NCBI RefSeq assembly: GCF_025231485.1
Contig: NZ_CP104003.1
Coordinates: 3,224,001-3,288,000, forward strand
DNA length: 64,000 bases
From: Salinirubellus salinus
GTDB lineage: Archaea > Halobacteriota > Halobacteria > Halobacteriales > Haloarculaceae
Reading direction: 5' to 3'
In this document: piece after piece, positions 41,718 to 49,452 of the stretch
Layout of the letters: each line of letters begins with the position of its first letter
Position numbering within the stretch: position 1 is the stretch's first letter
Program-made: the position numbers and the translations under genes
The notes under the pieces: generated by a model
What the model was told of the DNA's origin: nothing
Database searches by the model: none
The model's input: the letters and a program-made list of their open reading frames with translations, nothing else

Positions 41718-41774
41718 GGCTCGGCGGAGGACGGGGGGCTACGTAGACGTAGTGGTTGCACTCGCCAGCCGTGG

Positions 41775-42629
41775 TCAGTCGACCTCGGCCTCCGTGTCGA
41801 CTTCGGCCCCGGCCCCAGCGCCCGAGTCCGGACCACTAGCCGCGTCGGGCTCCCGTCCGGCCTCGGCCGGTTCGGCCGTCCCCTGCTCGGTCGTCTCCTG
41901 CCCGGCCGGCAGTTCGCTCACGGCCACCAGCAGTCGCCCGTCGTCGAGTGCCTGCACCAGTTTCGACTCGGTGAACCTCGTCCCGTCGGCGCGGCAGCCC
42001 TCACTGCGGCCCGACCACTGTCCGCCCGCCTGCACAACCGGGAGGATATGTGAGCGGACGTGCTCGGCCGCCGACTCGGGGTGGAGGTCGGCCCAGTGTC
42101 GACCTCTCACCTCCTCGGCGGTGTAGCCGTAGAGCGCGGCGTACTCCTCGTCGACGGTCTCGAACCGCTCGTCACGGCCGATGACCGCCACCCGGTCCAG
42201 CTCCACGTCTGCCTCGTCGTCGAACGCGCCGTCGCCGTCCGCCAGCGCGTGGTTCACCCGCCGGACCAGCATCGTGTACTGGTCGGCCCCGAACCCCTTC
42301 TCGAGGAAGTCCGTCACCCCCGCTTCGACGACGCGGCCGGCCACGTCGCTGGCCTCCCCGCTCGCGAACAGCACCACCGGGACCCCCGGCTGGTACTCGC
42401 GGACGGTCTCGACGAATCGGATGCCGTCCATCCCCGGCAGCCGCGAGTCGCTCACGACGCAGTCGAACCGCTCGCCGCCTTCGAAGCGCTCCAGCGCCGC
42501 CATCGGGTCGGTCGCCGTCGTGACACGCGCGTCGATCCCACTCCCCTGTCGCTCGAGGTACTCGGCGACGAGTTCCACCTCGTCGCGGTCGCCGTCGACC
42601 AGCAGTACCGTCGGCTGCGCTCCACCCAT
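41775..42629 (-). CDS. Response regulator receiver fused to PAS, no output domain
   Basis: A 284-residue protein. Residues about 6-120 are a receiver: VLLVDGDRD with the acidic pocket, VVSDSRLPGMDG with the phospho-acceptor Asp, SGEASD and LEKGF (Lys). Residues about 140-245 are a PAS-like domain (FETVDEEYAALYGYTAEEV, GRSEGCRADGTRFTE). The rest is an acidic, disordered tail. Haloarchaea have many receiver-PAS proteins that lack a DNA-binding or kinase end and probably relay signals. Start ATG 42629. Confidence 0.75.
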   Translation of the reverse strand: MGGAQPTVLLVDGDRDEVELVAEYLERQGSGIDARVTTATDPMAALERFEGGERFDCVVSDSRLPGMDGIRFVETVREYQPGVPVVLFASGEASDVAGRVVEAGVTDFLEKGFGADQYTMLVRRVNHALADGDGAFDDEADVELDRVAVIGRDERFETVDEEYAALYGYTAEEVRGRHWADLHPESAAEHVRSHILPVVQAGGQWSGRSEGCRADGTRFTESKLVQALDDGRLLVAVSELPAGQETTEQGTAEPAEAGREPDAASGPDSGAGAGAEVDTEAEVD

Positions 42630-42711
42630 CTCTCGCTGGGGTAGGCCAACGGTCACAATGAGTTTAGTGTTCCGTTTCAGTGCTGAACGGCCGGTAGGAA
42701 TCCTCGAACGG

Positions 42712-43482
42712 TCAGTCTCCGTCGACGACCCGCTCCTCGCCCTCGAAGTGCGCGGAGTTGTCCTGCGGGTCGTAGCCGAGGACCTCCTTCGCCCGCTCGA
42801 GGGAGTAGTACTTGCGGTCGTTGTCGGAGATGCCGTAGACGATCTCGTAGTCGTACGCCGCGTCGATGGCACACTGGTGGAGGTGCGCGCAGTCGCGGTG
42901 GCTGAGCCACATCGCCTGCCCGCGCTCGTAGTCGATGGGTGGGTGGCCCTTCGTGAGGTTGCCGATGCGGATACAGCAGACCTTGAGGCCGTGCTCGTCG
43001 TGGTAGAAGCGCCCGAGCGTCTCGCCGGCGGCCTTCGAGACGCCGTAGAAGTTACCCGGTCGGGGGAGTTCGGTGCCGTCGAGTCGGAACTCGTCGTGGG
43101 CGCGGTAGAGGTCGGGTTTGCGCTCGGTCTCGTAGTGGCCGACGGCGTGGTTCGAGGAGGCGTAGACGAACTTCTCGACGCCCGCGTCCACCGCGGCCTG
43201 CATGATGACCTTCGTGCCGTGGATGTTGTTCTCGAGCACCGAGTCCCACGGGGCCTCCGGGCGCGGGTCGCCAGCGAGGTGGATGATGGTGTCGATACCC
43301 TCGCAGGCCTCGGCCATCAGCTCCTCGTCGACCACGTCGCCGACGAGGTAGGGGTGGTCCGGCTCCTCGGGCGGCGGGTTGTGGAACAGGAGTCGCCAGT
43401 CGTACTCGTCGGCCAGCCCGTCGAGGATGGCTCTCCCGACGCGCCCCTTGGCCCCCGTCAACAGCACGCTTTCCTCGTCCAT
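42712..43482 (-). CDS. azf: NAD-dependent epimerase/dehydrogenase, Azf-like glucose-6-phosphate dehydrogenase
   Basis: A 256-residue extended SDR. NAD motif GAKGRVGR (10-17), Ser in YASSNHAV, and Tyr146-x3-Lys150 in YGVSK. The sequence and length resemble the archaeal zwischenferment Azf of Haloferax volcanii, an NAD-dependent glucose-6-phosphate dehydrogenase unrelated to classical Zwf; that gene lies, as I recall, near the rpa2/histone region there too. Uronate dehydrogenase is an alternative in this branch. The C terminus carries DNDRKYYSLERAKEVLGY. Confidence 0.7.
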   Translation of the reverse strand: MDEESVLLTGAKGRVGRAILDGLADEYDWRLLFHNPPPEEPDHPYLVGDVVDEELMAEACEGIDTIIHLAGDPRPEAPWDSVLENNIHGTKVIMQAAVDAGVEKFVYASSNHAVGHYETERKPDLYRAHDEFRLDGTELPRPGNFYGVSKAAGETLGRFYHDEHGLKVCCIRIGNLTKGHPPIDYERGQAMWLSHRDCAHLHQCAIDAAYDYEIVYGISDNDRKYYSLERAKEVLGYDPQDNSAHFEGEERVVDGD

Positions 43483-43775
43483 GTGGGCTCTCGGCCGGGG
43501 AGACGGGCAGGCCGAGTAAGAAACGTGCGGTTCGGCCGGCGTGCCGGGGTCGTATCAACGCGAGCGAACTACCTGAGGGGCTACGGTACCTTCTCCCCAC
43601 GTGATCGGCACCTTCTGGATGCTGGACGAACCGCTGTTGTCCGAGTAGCATCTCTCAGAATCCCTCTACTGTACAGAGCGTACGCACTGACTTCCCCAAT
43701 ACTTTTGATGGCTGCTTAGTTACGTTTTAGTGAAAAGTGTATCTCGTTACCATACTCTTCGGGTGACTCCCGAGA
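43483..43775. other. Divergent intergenic region
   Basis: No gene is seen in these 293 bases. Its right half is AT-richer (TACTTTTGATGGCTGCTTAG then TTTTAGTGAAAAG at 43725-43738), giving candidate TATA boxes for the kinase gene at 43776. The GC drop continues into that gene. Confidence 0.4.
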
Positions 43776-44804
43776 ATGTTCTCACCCCCCCAGTTCATCG
43801 AAGACATGGATATCGGGATCGTGGCCCACGACCCCGAGACAGGTGCGTTCGTCTACGCGAACTCCGTCATCGAGGACCTCTACGGCTACTCGTCCGACAC
43901 GTTACGGACGATGTCGGTGGGCACTCTGAGTGCGGAGGGGTTCACGAATAGCGAAGCGTTCGAACGCATCCGCGCTGCCAGCGAGGGGGACTCACAGGAG
44001 TTCACGTGGCAGATACAGCGGGCGTCAGACGAGATTCTCTGGATCAGGGTCAGACTCGTTCGAACGACACAAGATGACACGCCGTACGTGGTCGGCCACG
44101 TCCAGAACATCACGGAGTTCAAGGTCCGTGAACGCCGGCTGAAGCTCCTCCAGCGGATCACGCGCCACAACCTCCGAAATCAGGTCCAGGTTATCCACGG
44201 GATGACCGAGGAGTTGCTCACCGACATCGACTCCCCACAGCACCGAGACGACATCGAGCTAATCGGGGAGGCGACCGACAACCTGCTGAACCTGACGGAG
44301 ACCGTCGACTGGCTGAAGTCCTTCACCAAGGAGGAGAAGACCGTCCGACGACCGGTTCGACTCGAGCGGCTCGTCTCGGACGTAATCGACGCCTACCGGC
44401 GCGAGTACCCCAAGGTCGGCTGGGTGGTCCACTACGAGGACGACTGTTGGGTGACGACCGACGATGGGCTACGGTTCGCGTTCAAGGAGGTGGTCCAGAA
44501 CACGGTCGAGCACAATCCCCCCGACAGCCTCCAGGTCCGGGTCACGGTGCGAGAGACGTCCCAGGACGGCCTCGCGGTCCTCCGCGTCGAGGATACCGGA
44601 CAGCCGATCCCACAGATTGAGGTCGACGCCCTGGAGGGGATGTACTCCTCCGACCAACTGAACCACGGTATCGGTACCGGCTTCTGGGTGATGAACCACA
44701 TCGTCCAGACGCTGGGCGGCCGCCTGTCCATCGAGTACGACGAGAGCTTCGGGAACCGGGTCGAGTTCTTCCTCCCGCAGGCCGAGCCACCGGCGACCAC
44801 CTGA
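43776..44804 (+). CDS. PAS-domain sensor histidine kinase
   Basis: A 342-residue soluble kinase. One PAS domain at about 8-110 (DIGIVAHDPETGAFVYANS, YGYSSDTLRTM, HVQNITEFK), then the dimerisation helix LQRITRHNLRNQVQVIHG with phospho-acceptor His, and an ATPase domain with N box FKEVVQNTVEHN, G1 VEDTGQPIP and G2 NHGIGTGFWVMNH. GC is a little lower than nearby genes. No response regulator is adjacent. In-frame ATG 43806 is a possible shorter start. Confidence 0.85.
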   Translation: MFSPPQFIEDMDIGIVAHDPETGAFVYANSVIEDLYGYSSDTLRTMSVGTLSAEGFTNSEAFERIRAASEGDSQEFTWQIQRASDEILWIRVRLVRTTQDDTPYVVGHVQNITEFKVRERRLKLLQRITRHNLRNQVQVIHGMTEELLTDIDSPQHRDDIELIGEATDNLLNLTETVDWLKSFTKEEKTVRRPVRLERLVSDVIDAYRREYPKVGWVVHYEDDCWVTTDDGLRFAFKEVVQNTVEHNPPDSLQVRVTVRETSQDGLAVLRVEDTGQPIPQIEVDALEGMYSSDQLNHGIGTGFWVMNHIVQTLGGRLSIEYDESFGNRVEFFLPQAEPPATT

Positions 44805-44835
44805 TCTCCGGACGGGACAGTGTCAACCCCAGTGC

Positions 44836-45297
44836 CTACAGGTCGTCTGTGCCATCCAAGTCGGCCAGAATCTCCTCGGCGTGCCCCTCCGGGTCGACAC
44901 CCTCGTACGCGAGGACGACCTCGCCGTCGCGGACGACGTACGTGTTCCGGAAGACGCCGTCGAAGGTCTTGCCGAACATGTTCTTCTCGCCGTAGGAGTC
45001 GTACGCCGTCGAGACGGTCCCGTCCTCGTCCGAGAGGAGGTCGACGGGCAGGTCGTACTCCTCGGCGAACGCCGCGAGGTCCGCCACGGGGTCGTCGCTG
45101 ATGCCGAAGACGGGGACGCCGCGGTCCTCGTACTCGCTCCAGTGGTCGCGGAACGAGCAGGCCTCCGTGGTACAGCCGGGGGTGTCCGCGCGGGGGTAGA
45201 AGTAGACGACGGCGAGTCCCGACTCCGGGAGTGAGACGGCCTCGTCGTGCTGGTTCGGGAGCGTGAACTGGGGGGCGTCGGTGCCGGGTTCGAGCAT
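44836..45297 (-). CDS. bcp: Bcp/PrxQ-type peroxiredoxin
   Basis: A 153-residue thiol peroxidase that reduces hydroperoxides. The motif YPRADTPGCTTEACSFRD holds peroxidatic Cys42 and the resolving Cys47 typical of the Cys-x4-Cys Bcp subtype. The core PDVL... segment (LLSDEDGTVSTAYDSYGEKN) and the late RNTYVVRDGEVV complete the fold. It is cytoplasmic and probably regenerated by thioredoxin, one gene for which lies at 57918. Confidence 0.9.
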   Translation of the reverse strand: MLEPGTDAPQFTLPNQHDEAVSLPESGLAVVYFYPRADTPGCTTEACSFRDHWSEYEDRGVPVFGISDDPVADLAAFAEEYDLPVDLLSDEDGTVSTAYDSYGEKNMFGKTFDGVFRNTYVVRDGEVVLAYEGVDPEGHAEEILADLDGTDDL

Positions 45298-45383
45298 GGT
45301 AGGGGTGCGCGAGCGACCGTCAAACCGGTTGCGTTCCGGGTCCCGACCACAAGGTTTGGGTCGGCCACGCCCGAACTCGGCGT

Positions 45384-45758
45384 ATGCACTTCGACCAGCG
45401 CGAACAGGCCGCGCTCCGCGACGCCGGCCTCTCGACCGAGGACCTCCAGGCCGCCTCGGACCACGTCGCCGCGCTCGTCCGCGAGGACGCCGCCGACCTG
45501 CAGGCGTTCTTCGACGCCCACGACACGCTCTACTCGGACCTGTCGACGGCTCACTCCGCGAACGACTACCAGACTCACGAGGCCCCGACGCTGGACCTCT
45601 ACACCCACGCGGCCGACCTCCGCGGGTGGGTCCGCTTCGAGAACTGGGGCGTCTACGTCGAGGACGGCCGGACGCTCACCGACACGATGGTGGAGTTGAC
45701 GCTCGGCCCGACGGTCCACGACCGGGTGAAGTTCGCCACCGACCCCGGTGAGCTGTGA
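45384..45758 (+). CDS. Haloarchaeal protein of unknown function
   Basis: A 124-residue acidic, soluble protein. The N-terminal half is helical (LSTEDLQAASDHVAALVRED, LQAFFDAHDTLYSDL); the second half has strands (RGWVRFENWGVYVEDG, MVELTLGPTVHDRVKF). No family or catalytic motif is recognised. The stop overlaps the FAU-1 RNase gene (TGATG), pointing to a shared role in RNA metabolism, which is inference. Confidence 0.6.
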   Translation: MHFDQREQAALRDAGLSTEDLQAASDHVAALVREDAADLQAFFDAHDTLYSDLSTAHSANDYQTHEAPTLDLYTHAADLRGWVRFENWGVYVEDGRTLTDTMVELTLGPTVHDRVKFATDPGEL

Positions 45759-47167
45759 TGGCCGGGGATGACGACCCTGAGACGCCTGTCTCCGTACAGG
45801 TCCGCGGTATCTACACTACCGCCCTCACCCACCTGTTCGAGTCGAACGGCGAGACGCGCGTGGTCCGCGCGAGCGAACCCATCCGCGACCGGTTCGACGC
45901 CGAGTTCGCCGTCCACCCCGAGGACGTCGTCGTCGACACCACCGGGGACCGGCAGGGGGTCGGCGTCACGGGCGACCCGGACGCCGTCGCGTCCCTCGAC
46001 GACCACCTCCGGGTCGGCGTGGACACGCTCGCGTGGGACGACCCGGCCCCCGCCGGGGCGGTGTTCGACGGCGTCGTCACCGACACGCTCGGGAGCGGCG
46101 CGGTGCTGGAACTCGACGACGAGAACACCGAGGGGTTCCTGCCGTACGACGCGGCCGACGACTACGTCGAGGAGGGGGCCGTCATCCGGGTGCAGGTCGA
46201 CGACCCGAAGCCGCCCTGGGAGAGCGACCGTGCCGGCCTGACGACCGACCTCCGCGTGGACGGCGGCCTCGTCGAACTCCGGCAGGGGCGCTCGGCCGAC
46301 ACGGGTGAGGCGGCCCGCCTCGCCTCGCTGCTGAACGTCGACCCCCCCGAGGGCTGGGGGCCGCGCTGGGCCTACGGCTCGGACGAGGCGGGGATGGACG
46401 CGCTCCGCACCTCGCTCGAACGGGCCGCCGAGCGCACCGAGGCGCTCGAGACGGCGCTCGTGGACGCCGACCCGGACGCCGCCCCCGCACGCCGCCACGC
46501 GCCCCGGGCGACGCGGTGGTACTGGTTCGGCCGCGAGTCACGGTTCGCGCTCGACGGGCACCGCCGCGCGGTGACGACGACGATGCCGGGCCACCACCGG
46601 ACGAAGGCGGCCCACAGTGACGCGAGCGCCGCCGTCGACTTCGCGGAGGCGGTCTGTGAGCCGGAGGGGGAGTTCCCGTTCGCGGCCGTCACCCGGCAGT
46701 TCGGCCCCCGGGAGGGGGACCGGGTCGGCATCGGCCACGGCAAACCGGAGGGTCGGCTCATCACGCTCGGGCGCGGCGAGGTCACGGCGTACGACCCCGA
46801 GGGCGGTATCACGCTCGAACGCGAGATGTCCCCCGGCGGGAGCTACGACGCGCTGGGCGTCCGCCGCGAGGCCGGCGACGTCGCCGTCACGAAGTTCCGC
46901 GAAGGTCGCTGGTGGTACGCGACGGTCTACCGCGACGAGGCGGGCGAGACGAAGGGGACCTACGTCAACGTCTGCACGCCGCTCGAGATCTTCCCCGACA
47001 GCGTGCGCTACGTGGACCTGCACGTCGACGTGGTGCGGCACGCCGACGGGACGGTGGAGCGCGTCGACGACGACGAACTCGACGCGGCCGTCGAGGCGGG
47101 CTACGTCCCCGAGGCGCTGGCGGAGAAGGCGCGGGACGTGGCGAGCCGGGTGGAGAACGCGCTGTAG
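45758..47167 (+). CDS. FAU-1-type ribonuclease (RNase E/G-like, DUF402 domain)
   Basis: A 469-residue RNA-binding enzyme. The N-terminal third holds an S1-like strand set (VDTLAWDDPAPAGAVFDGVV, DTLGSGAVLELDD, VIRVQVDDPKPPWES); the central part is an RNase E/G-like segment (GHHRTKAAHSDASAAVDFAE); the last third is a DUF402 domain with WWYATVYRDEAGETKGTYVN and FPDSVRYVDLHVDVVRH. In archaea such proteins process 5S rRNA precursors and AU-rich RNA. The ATG at 45758 is used rather than GTG 45755, which would sit before the upstream stop. Coupled to the preceding gene. Confidence 0.85.
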   Translation: MAGDDDPETPVSVQVRGIYTTALTHLFESNGETRVVRASEPIRDRFDAEFAVHPEDVVVDTTGDRQGVGVTGDPDAVASLDDHLRVGVDTLAWDDPAPAGAVFDGVVTDTLGSGAVLELDDENTEGFLPYDAADDYVEEGAVIRVQVDDPKPPWESDRAGLTTDLRVDGGLVELRQGRSADTGEAARLASLLNVDPPEGWGPRWAYGSDEAGMDALRTSLERAAERTEALETALVDADPDAAPARRHAPRATRWYWFGRESRFALDGHRRAVTTTMPGHHRTKAAHSDASAAVDFAEAVCEPEGEFPFAAVTRQFGPREGDRVGIGHGKPEGRLITLGRGEVTAYDPEGGITLEREMSPGGSYDALGVRREAGDVAVTKFREGRWWYATVYRDEAGETKGTYVNVCTPLEIFPDSVRYVDLHVDVVRHADGTVERVDDDELDAAVEAGYVPEALAEKARDVASRVENAL

Positions 47168-47218
47168 GTCGGCACTCGCCACGAACGACTAAAGCCGCCC
47201 CCGTGCGAGGCGGCGGGT

Positions 47219-47704
47219 ATGGTCACCGACAGAGAACCCCACGACGTCCCCGAGGGCTCGGTAGACGCGCTCCAGCACTACTTCGACACGCAACACGAGT
47301 TCCTCTCGTGGCTCGGCATCGAGGTCGAACAGCTCGGCGACGGGAAGGCGGTGATGTCCATCCCGTACCAGACGAAACTGACGAACAAGCCGCCCTCCGG
47401 GCAGGAGAGCGAGGGGCGCGACCCGATCCAGGGCGGGGTCGCATCCACGCTCGTCGACGTGGCCGGCGGGATGGCGCTCCGGCCGTACCTCGACGACCCG
47501 CTCGAGGACAGCCTCGCCACCATCAACCTGAACGTGAACTACCTCCGGCCGGCGACGGGCGACCTGCGTGCTGAGGCACAGGTCGTCCGAGCCGGTGGGT
47601 CGGTCGGGGTCTCGGAGGTCCTCGTCACGAGCGAGACGCCCGACGGCGCGGAGGAGGGTATCGCGTACGGGACCGGCGCGTTCCGGCTGTTCAGCGGCCG
47701 CTGA
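47219..47704 (+). CDS. PaaI-like hotdog thioesterase
   Basis: A 161-residue hotdog-fold protein. Features of the PaaI/DUF4442 group: FLSWLGIEVEQLGDGKAVM, GGVASTLVDVAGGMAL (with the catalytic Asp equivalent) and LNLNVNYLRPATGDL-like (INLNVNYLRPA). It probably hydrolyses an acyl-CoA thioester. Cytoplasmic. It starts 52 bases after the RNase gene and may share its transcript. Confidence 0.85.
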   Translation: MVTDREPHDVPEGSVDALQHYFDTQHEFLSWLGIEVEQLGDGKAVMSIPYQTKLTNKPPSGQESEGRDPIQGGVASTLVDVAGGMALRPYLDDPLEDSLATINLNVNYLRPATGDLRAEAQVVRAGGSVGVSEVLVTSETPDGAEEGIAYGTGAFRLFSGR

Positions 47705-47710
47705 GCCGAC

Positions 47711-48181
47711 TCAGAGCGACTTCTCGAACCCGAGGACGGTGTACCCCATCGCCTGCCGGCGCCCCGTCTCCGCGTAGCCACGCGAGGCGTACAGTTCGCG
47801 GGCCGCCGCCTGCTGCTCGGTGGTCTCCAGTTCGACCCGCTCGTAGCCCGCGTCGCGGGCGAACGCCTCCAGTTCTGCGACGATTCGGTCTCCCAGCCCC
47901 TCGCGGTGGTGGTCCGGGTCGGCGGCGATGCGGACGAGTTCGACGGTGCGGTCGTCGACCCGCTTCGCCCCTCCCATCGCCACCACCTCGTCGTCAGACT
48001 CGAGGACGTAGAACGTCCCGCCGGCGTCGTGGAACGTCCCCTCCACGTCGGCGAGGTAGTTCCCCGGCACGTCCTCCGGGTCGCTCCCGACGCTCGCCAT
48101 GGCCCGCCGGTGGAGCGCCACGAGCGCCTCGCGGTCGGTGTTCGTCGCCTCGCGCAGCGAGGCCGCACGCTCGCGGCTCAC
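47711..48181 (-). CDS. GNAT-family N-acetyltransferase
   Basis: A 156-residue acetyltransferase. The acetyl-CoA loop is DPDHHREGLGDRIVAELEAF (with the R/Q-x-x-G-x-G/A pattern as REGLGD), followed by ERVELETTEQQAAARELYASRG. The target is unknown. The start GTG 48181 shares GTGA with the isochorismatase stop, so the two are coupled. It converges on the thioesterase gene with six bases between. Confidence 0.8.
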   Translation of the reverse strand: MSRERAASLREATNTDREALVALHRRAMASVGSDPEDVPGNYLADVEGTFHDAGGTFYVLESDDEVVAMGGAKRVDDRTVELVRIAADPDHHREGLGDRIVAELEAFARDAGYERVELETTEQQAAARELYASRGYAETGRRQAMGYTVLGFEKSL

Positions 48182-48756
48182 GCGAACCTCAGGTCGTCGC
48201 TCGTCGTCACCTCGCCGAACAGCCACTCGGCGTGCGAGAGCGCGTACTCGCGGTGGTCGTCCTCGATAGCCCCGATACAGTCCTCGACGAGGACGGGCCG
48301 GTAGTCCCGGAGCCCGGCACTCCCGGCCGTGTGGAGGACACAGACGTTCGCCAGCGTCCCGCAGATGGCGAGGTTCCGGATGCCGCGGGCCGAGAGCCAG
48401 CCGTCGAGTTCGGTCTCGTGGAACGCGTCGTAGGTGTGTTTCTCGACGACGTGGTCCTCGGGTCGGACCGGGAGTTCTCCGACGATCTCGGCCTCCCACG
48501 ACCCCTCGAGGACGTGTTCGCCCCACTGCTCGAACTCGTCGTAGTAGTGCGCGCCGTCGAACTGCTGGGGTGGGTGGACGTCCCGGGTGTAGACGACCTG
48601 CACGCCCGCGTCACGGGCCTGCTCGACGAGTGCGGCGACCGGGTCGATGGCCGCCTCGCTCCCGGGCGCGTAGAGCGCCCCGTCGGGCTTGCAGAAGCCG
48701 TTCTGCATGTCCACGACGACGAGGGCCGTGCTCTCGGCGTCGAGTGCTGTCGGCAT
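48178..48756 (-). CDS. Isochorismatase-family amidohydrolase, nicotinamidase-like
   Basis: A 192-residue cysteine hydrolase with the triad Asp16 (VVVDMQNGF), Lys106 (VEKHTYDAF) and Cys139 (GTLANVCVL). Nicotinamidases (PncA) release nicotinate for NAD salvage and have this pattern; the metal-ligand residues D-x-H near HPPQQF (Asp59, His61) fit PncA. I favour nicotinamidase but other isochorismatase-type hydrolases remain possible. Confidence 0.8.
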   Translation of the reverse strand: MPTALDAESTALVVVDMQNGFCKPDGALYAPGSEAAIDPVAALVEQARDAGVQVVYTRDVHPPQQFDGAHYYDEFEQWGEHVLEGSWEAEIVGELPVRPEDHVVEKHTYDAFHETELDGWLSARGIRNLAICGTLANVCVLHTAGSAGLRDYRPVLVEDCIGAIEDDHREYALSHAEWLFGEVTTSDDLRFA

Positions 48757-49119
48757 GTCTGTGTGTTGGAGCCTCCCGGAGATGAGCGTTTGGTCGCGAG
48801 GGTGGGTGCGTTTCGGGTCCGGGCGTGGTTCTGCCTCCCATGGTATCGAGCGTGTGTGGTGATTCTGTGGTGTCGAGCGGGGCGTCTAGCGCGGTACGAC
48901 TGAACCGCACAGCACCACCCCGCGACAGCGGCGACCGGCCACTCTGCTGTGCTGTCTACCGTGTCCCGCGATTCGCACTCTGCTCGTCGTCGCGGCGCCC
49001 GTTCCGCCACTCACCTCCACAGGATACGGAGAAACAGCGAAAGACGGGGGAACGTCCCGTACCCGACGACACCTAGCAAGCGAACCGCTTTTGCCGCCAC
49101 GTCTCGGACCAGACGCTAT
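48757..49119. repeat. Intergenic region with repeat remnants
   Basis: These 363 bases hold no gene. 48870-48906 copies 35-71 (about 30 of 37 bases), including CGCGGTACGACTGAACC, followed by GCACAGCACCACCCCGCGACAGCGGC. A TATA-like GCTTTTGCC near 49088 lies about 30 bases before the ATG at 49120. Confidence 0.5.
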
Positions 49120-49452
49120 ATGGCGACAGACACCGCGAGTCCGCGGGCCTCGCACATCCGGGGCGTGACGGTGACGACGCTGGCCTCGCTGGCCGGCGTC
49201 GTCGCCGCCGTCGTCTCCTCCATCGTCACGGAGGGGGCCGCGAACCCGGCCACCGACACCCTCGGGCTCTACGTCCTCGCCGCCGCGATCCTCGTCCAGC
49301 TCCCCATCCTGCAGGTGCTGGGCAAGACGGGGCTCGTGGCGGTCGACGTCGAGGAGTTCGGCGCGAAGGACTACCTCTACGTCGCGTTCATGACGTTCTC
49401 GCTGTGGTTCGTCTGCTGGACGATCATCCTCACGACGGGGACCACCTTCTGA
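49120..49452 (+). CDS. EMC6-like membrane protein
   Basis: A 110-residue protein with three predicted membrane helices: VTVTTLASLAGVVAAVVSSIV (about 16-36), LGLYVLAAAILVQLPILQVL (about 48-67), and LYVAFMTFSLWFVCWTIIL (about 85-103). The shape and loop (GLVAVDVEEFGAKDYLY) fit the archaeal EMC6/Rab5IP-like group, relatives of a subunit of the ER membrane protein insertase. Its stop overlaps the ABCE1 start (TGATG), linking membrane insertion and ribosome recycling in one message. Confidence 0.75.
   Translation: MATDTASPRASHIRGVTVTTLASLAGVVAAVVSSIVTEGAANPATDTLGLYVLAAAILVQLPILQVLGKTGLVAVDVEEFGAKDYLYVAFMTFSLWFVCWTIILTTGTTF

Noticed and set aside
43600-43648. Short plus-strand frame GTG ATC GGC ... 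TAG
   Set aside because: Only 15 codons, no ribosome site, no promoter and no conserved pattern.
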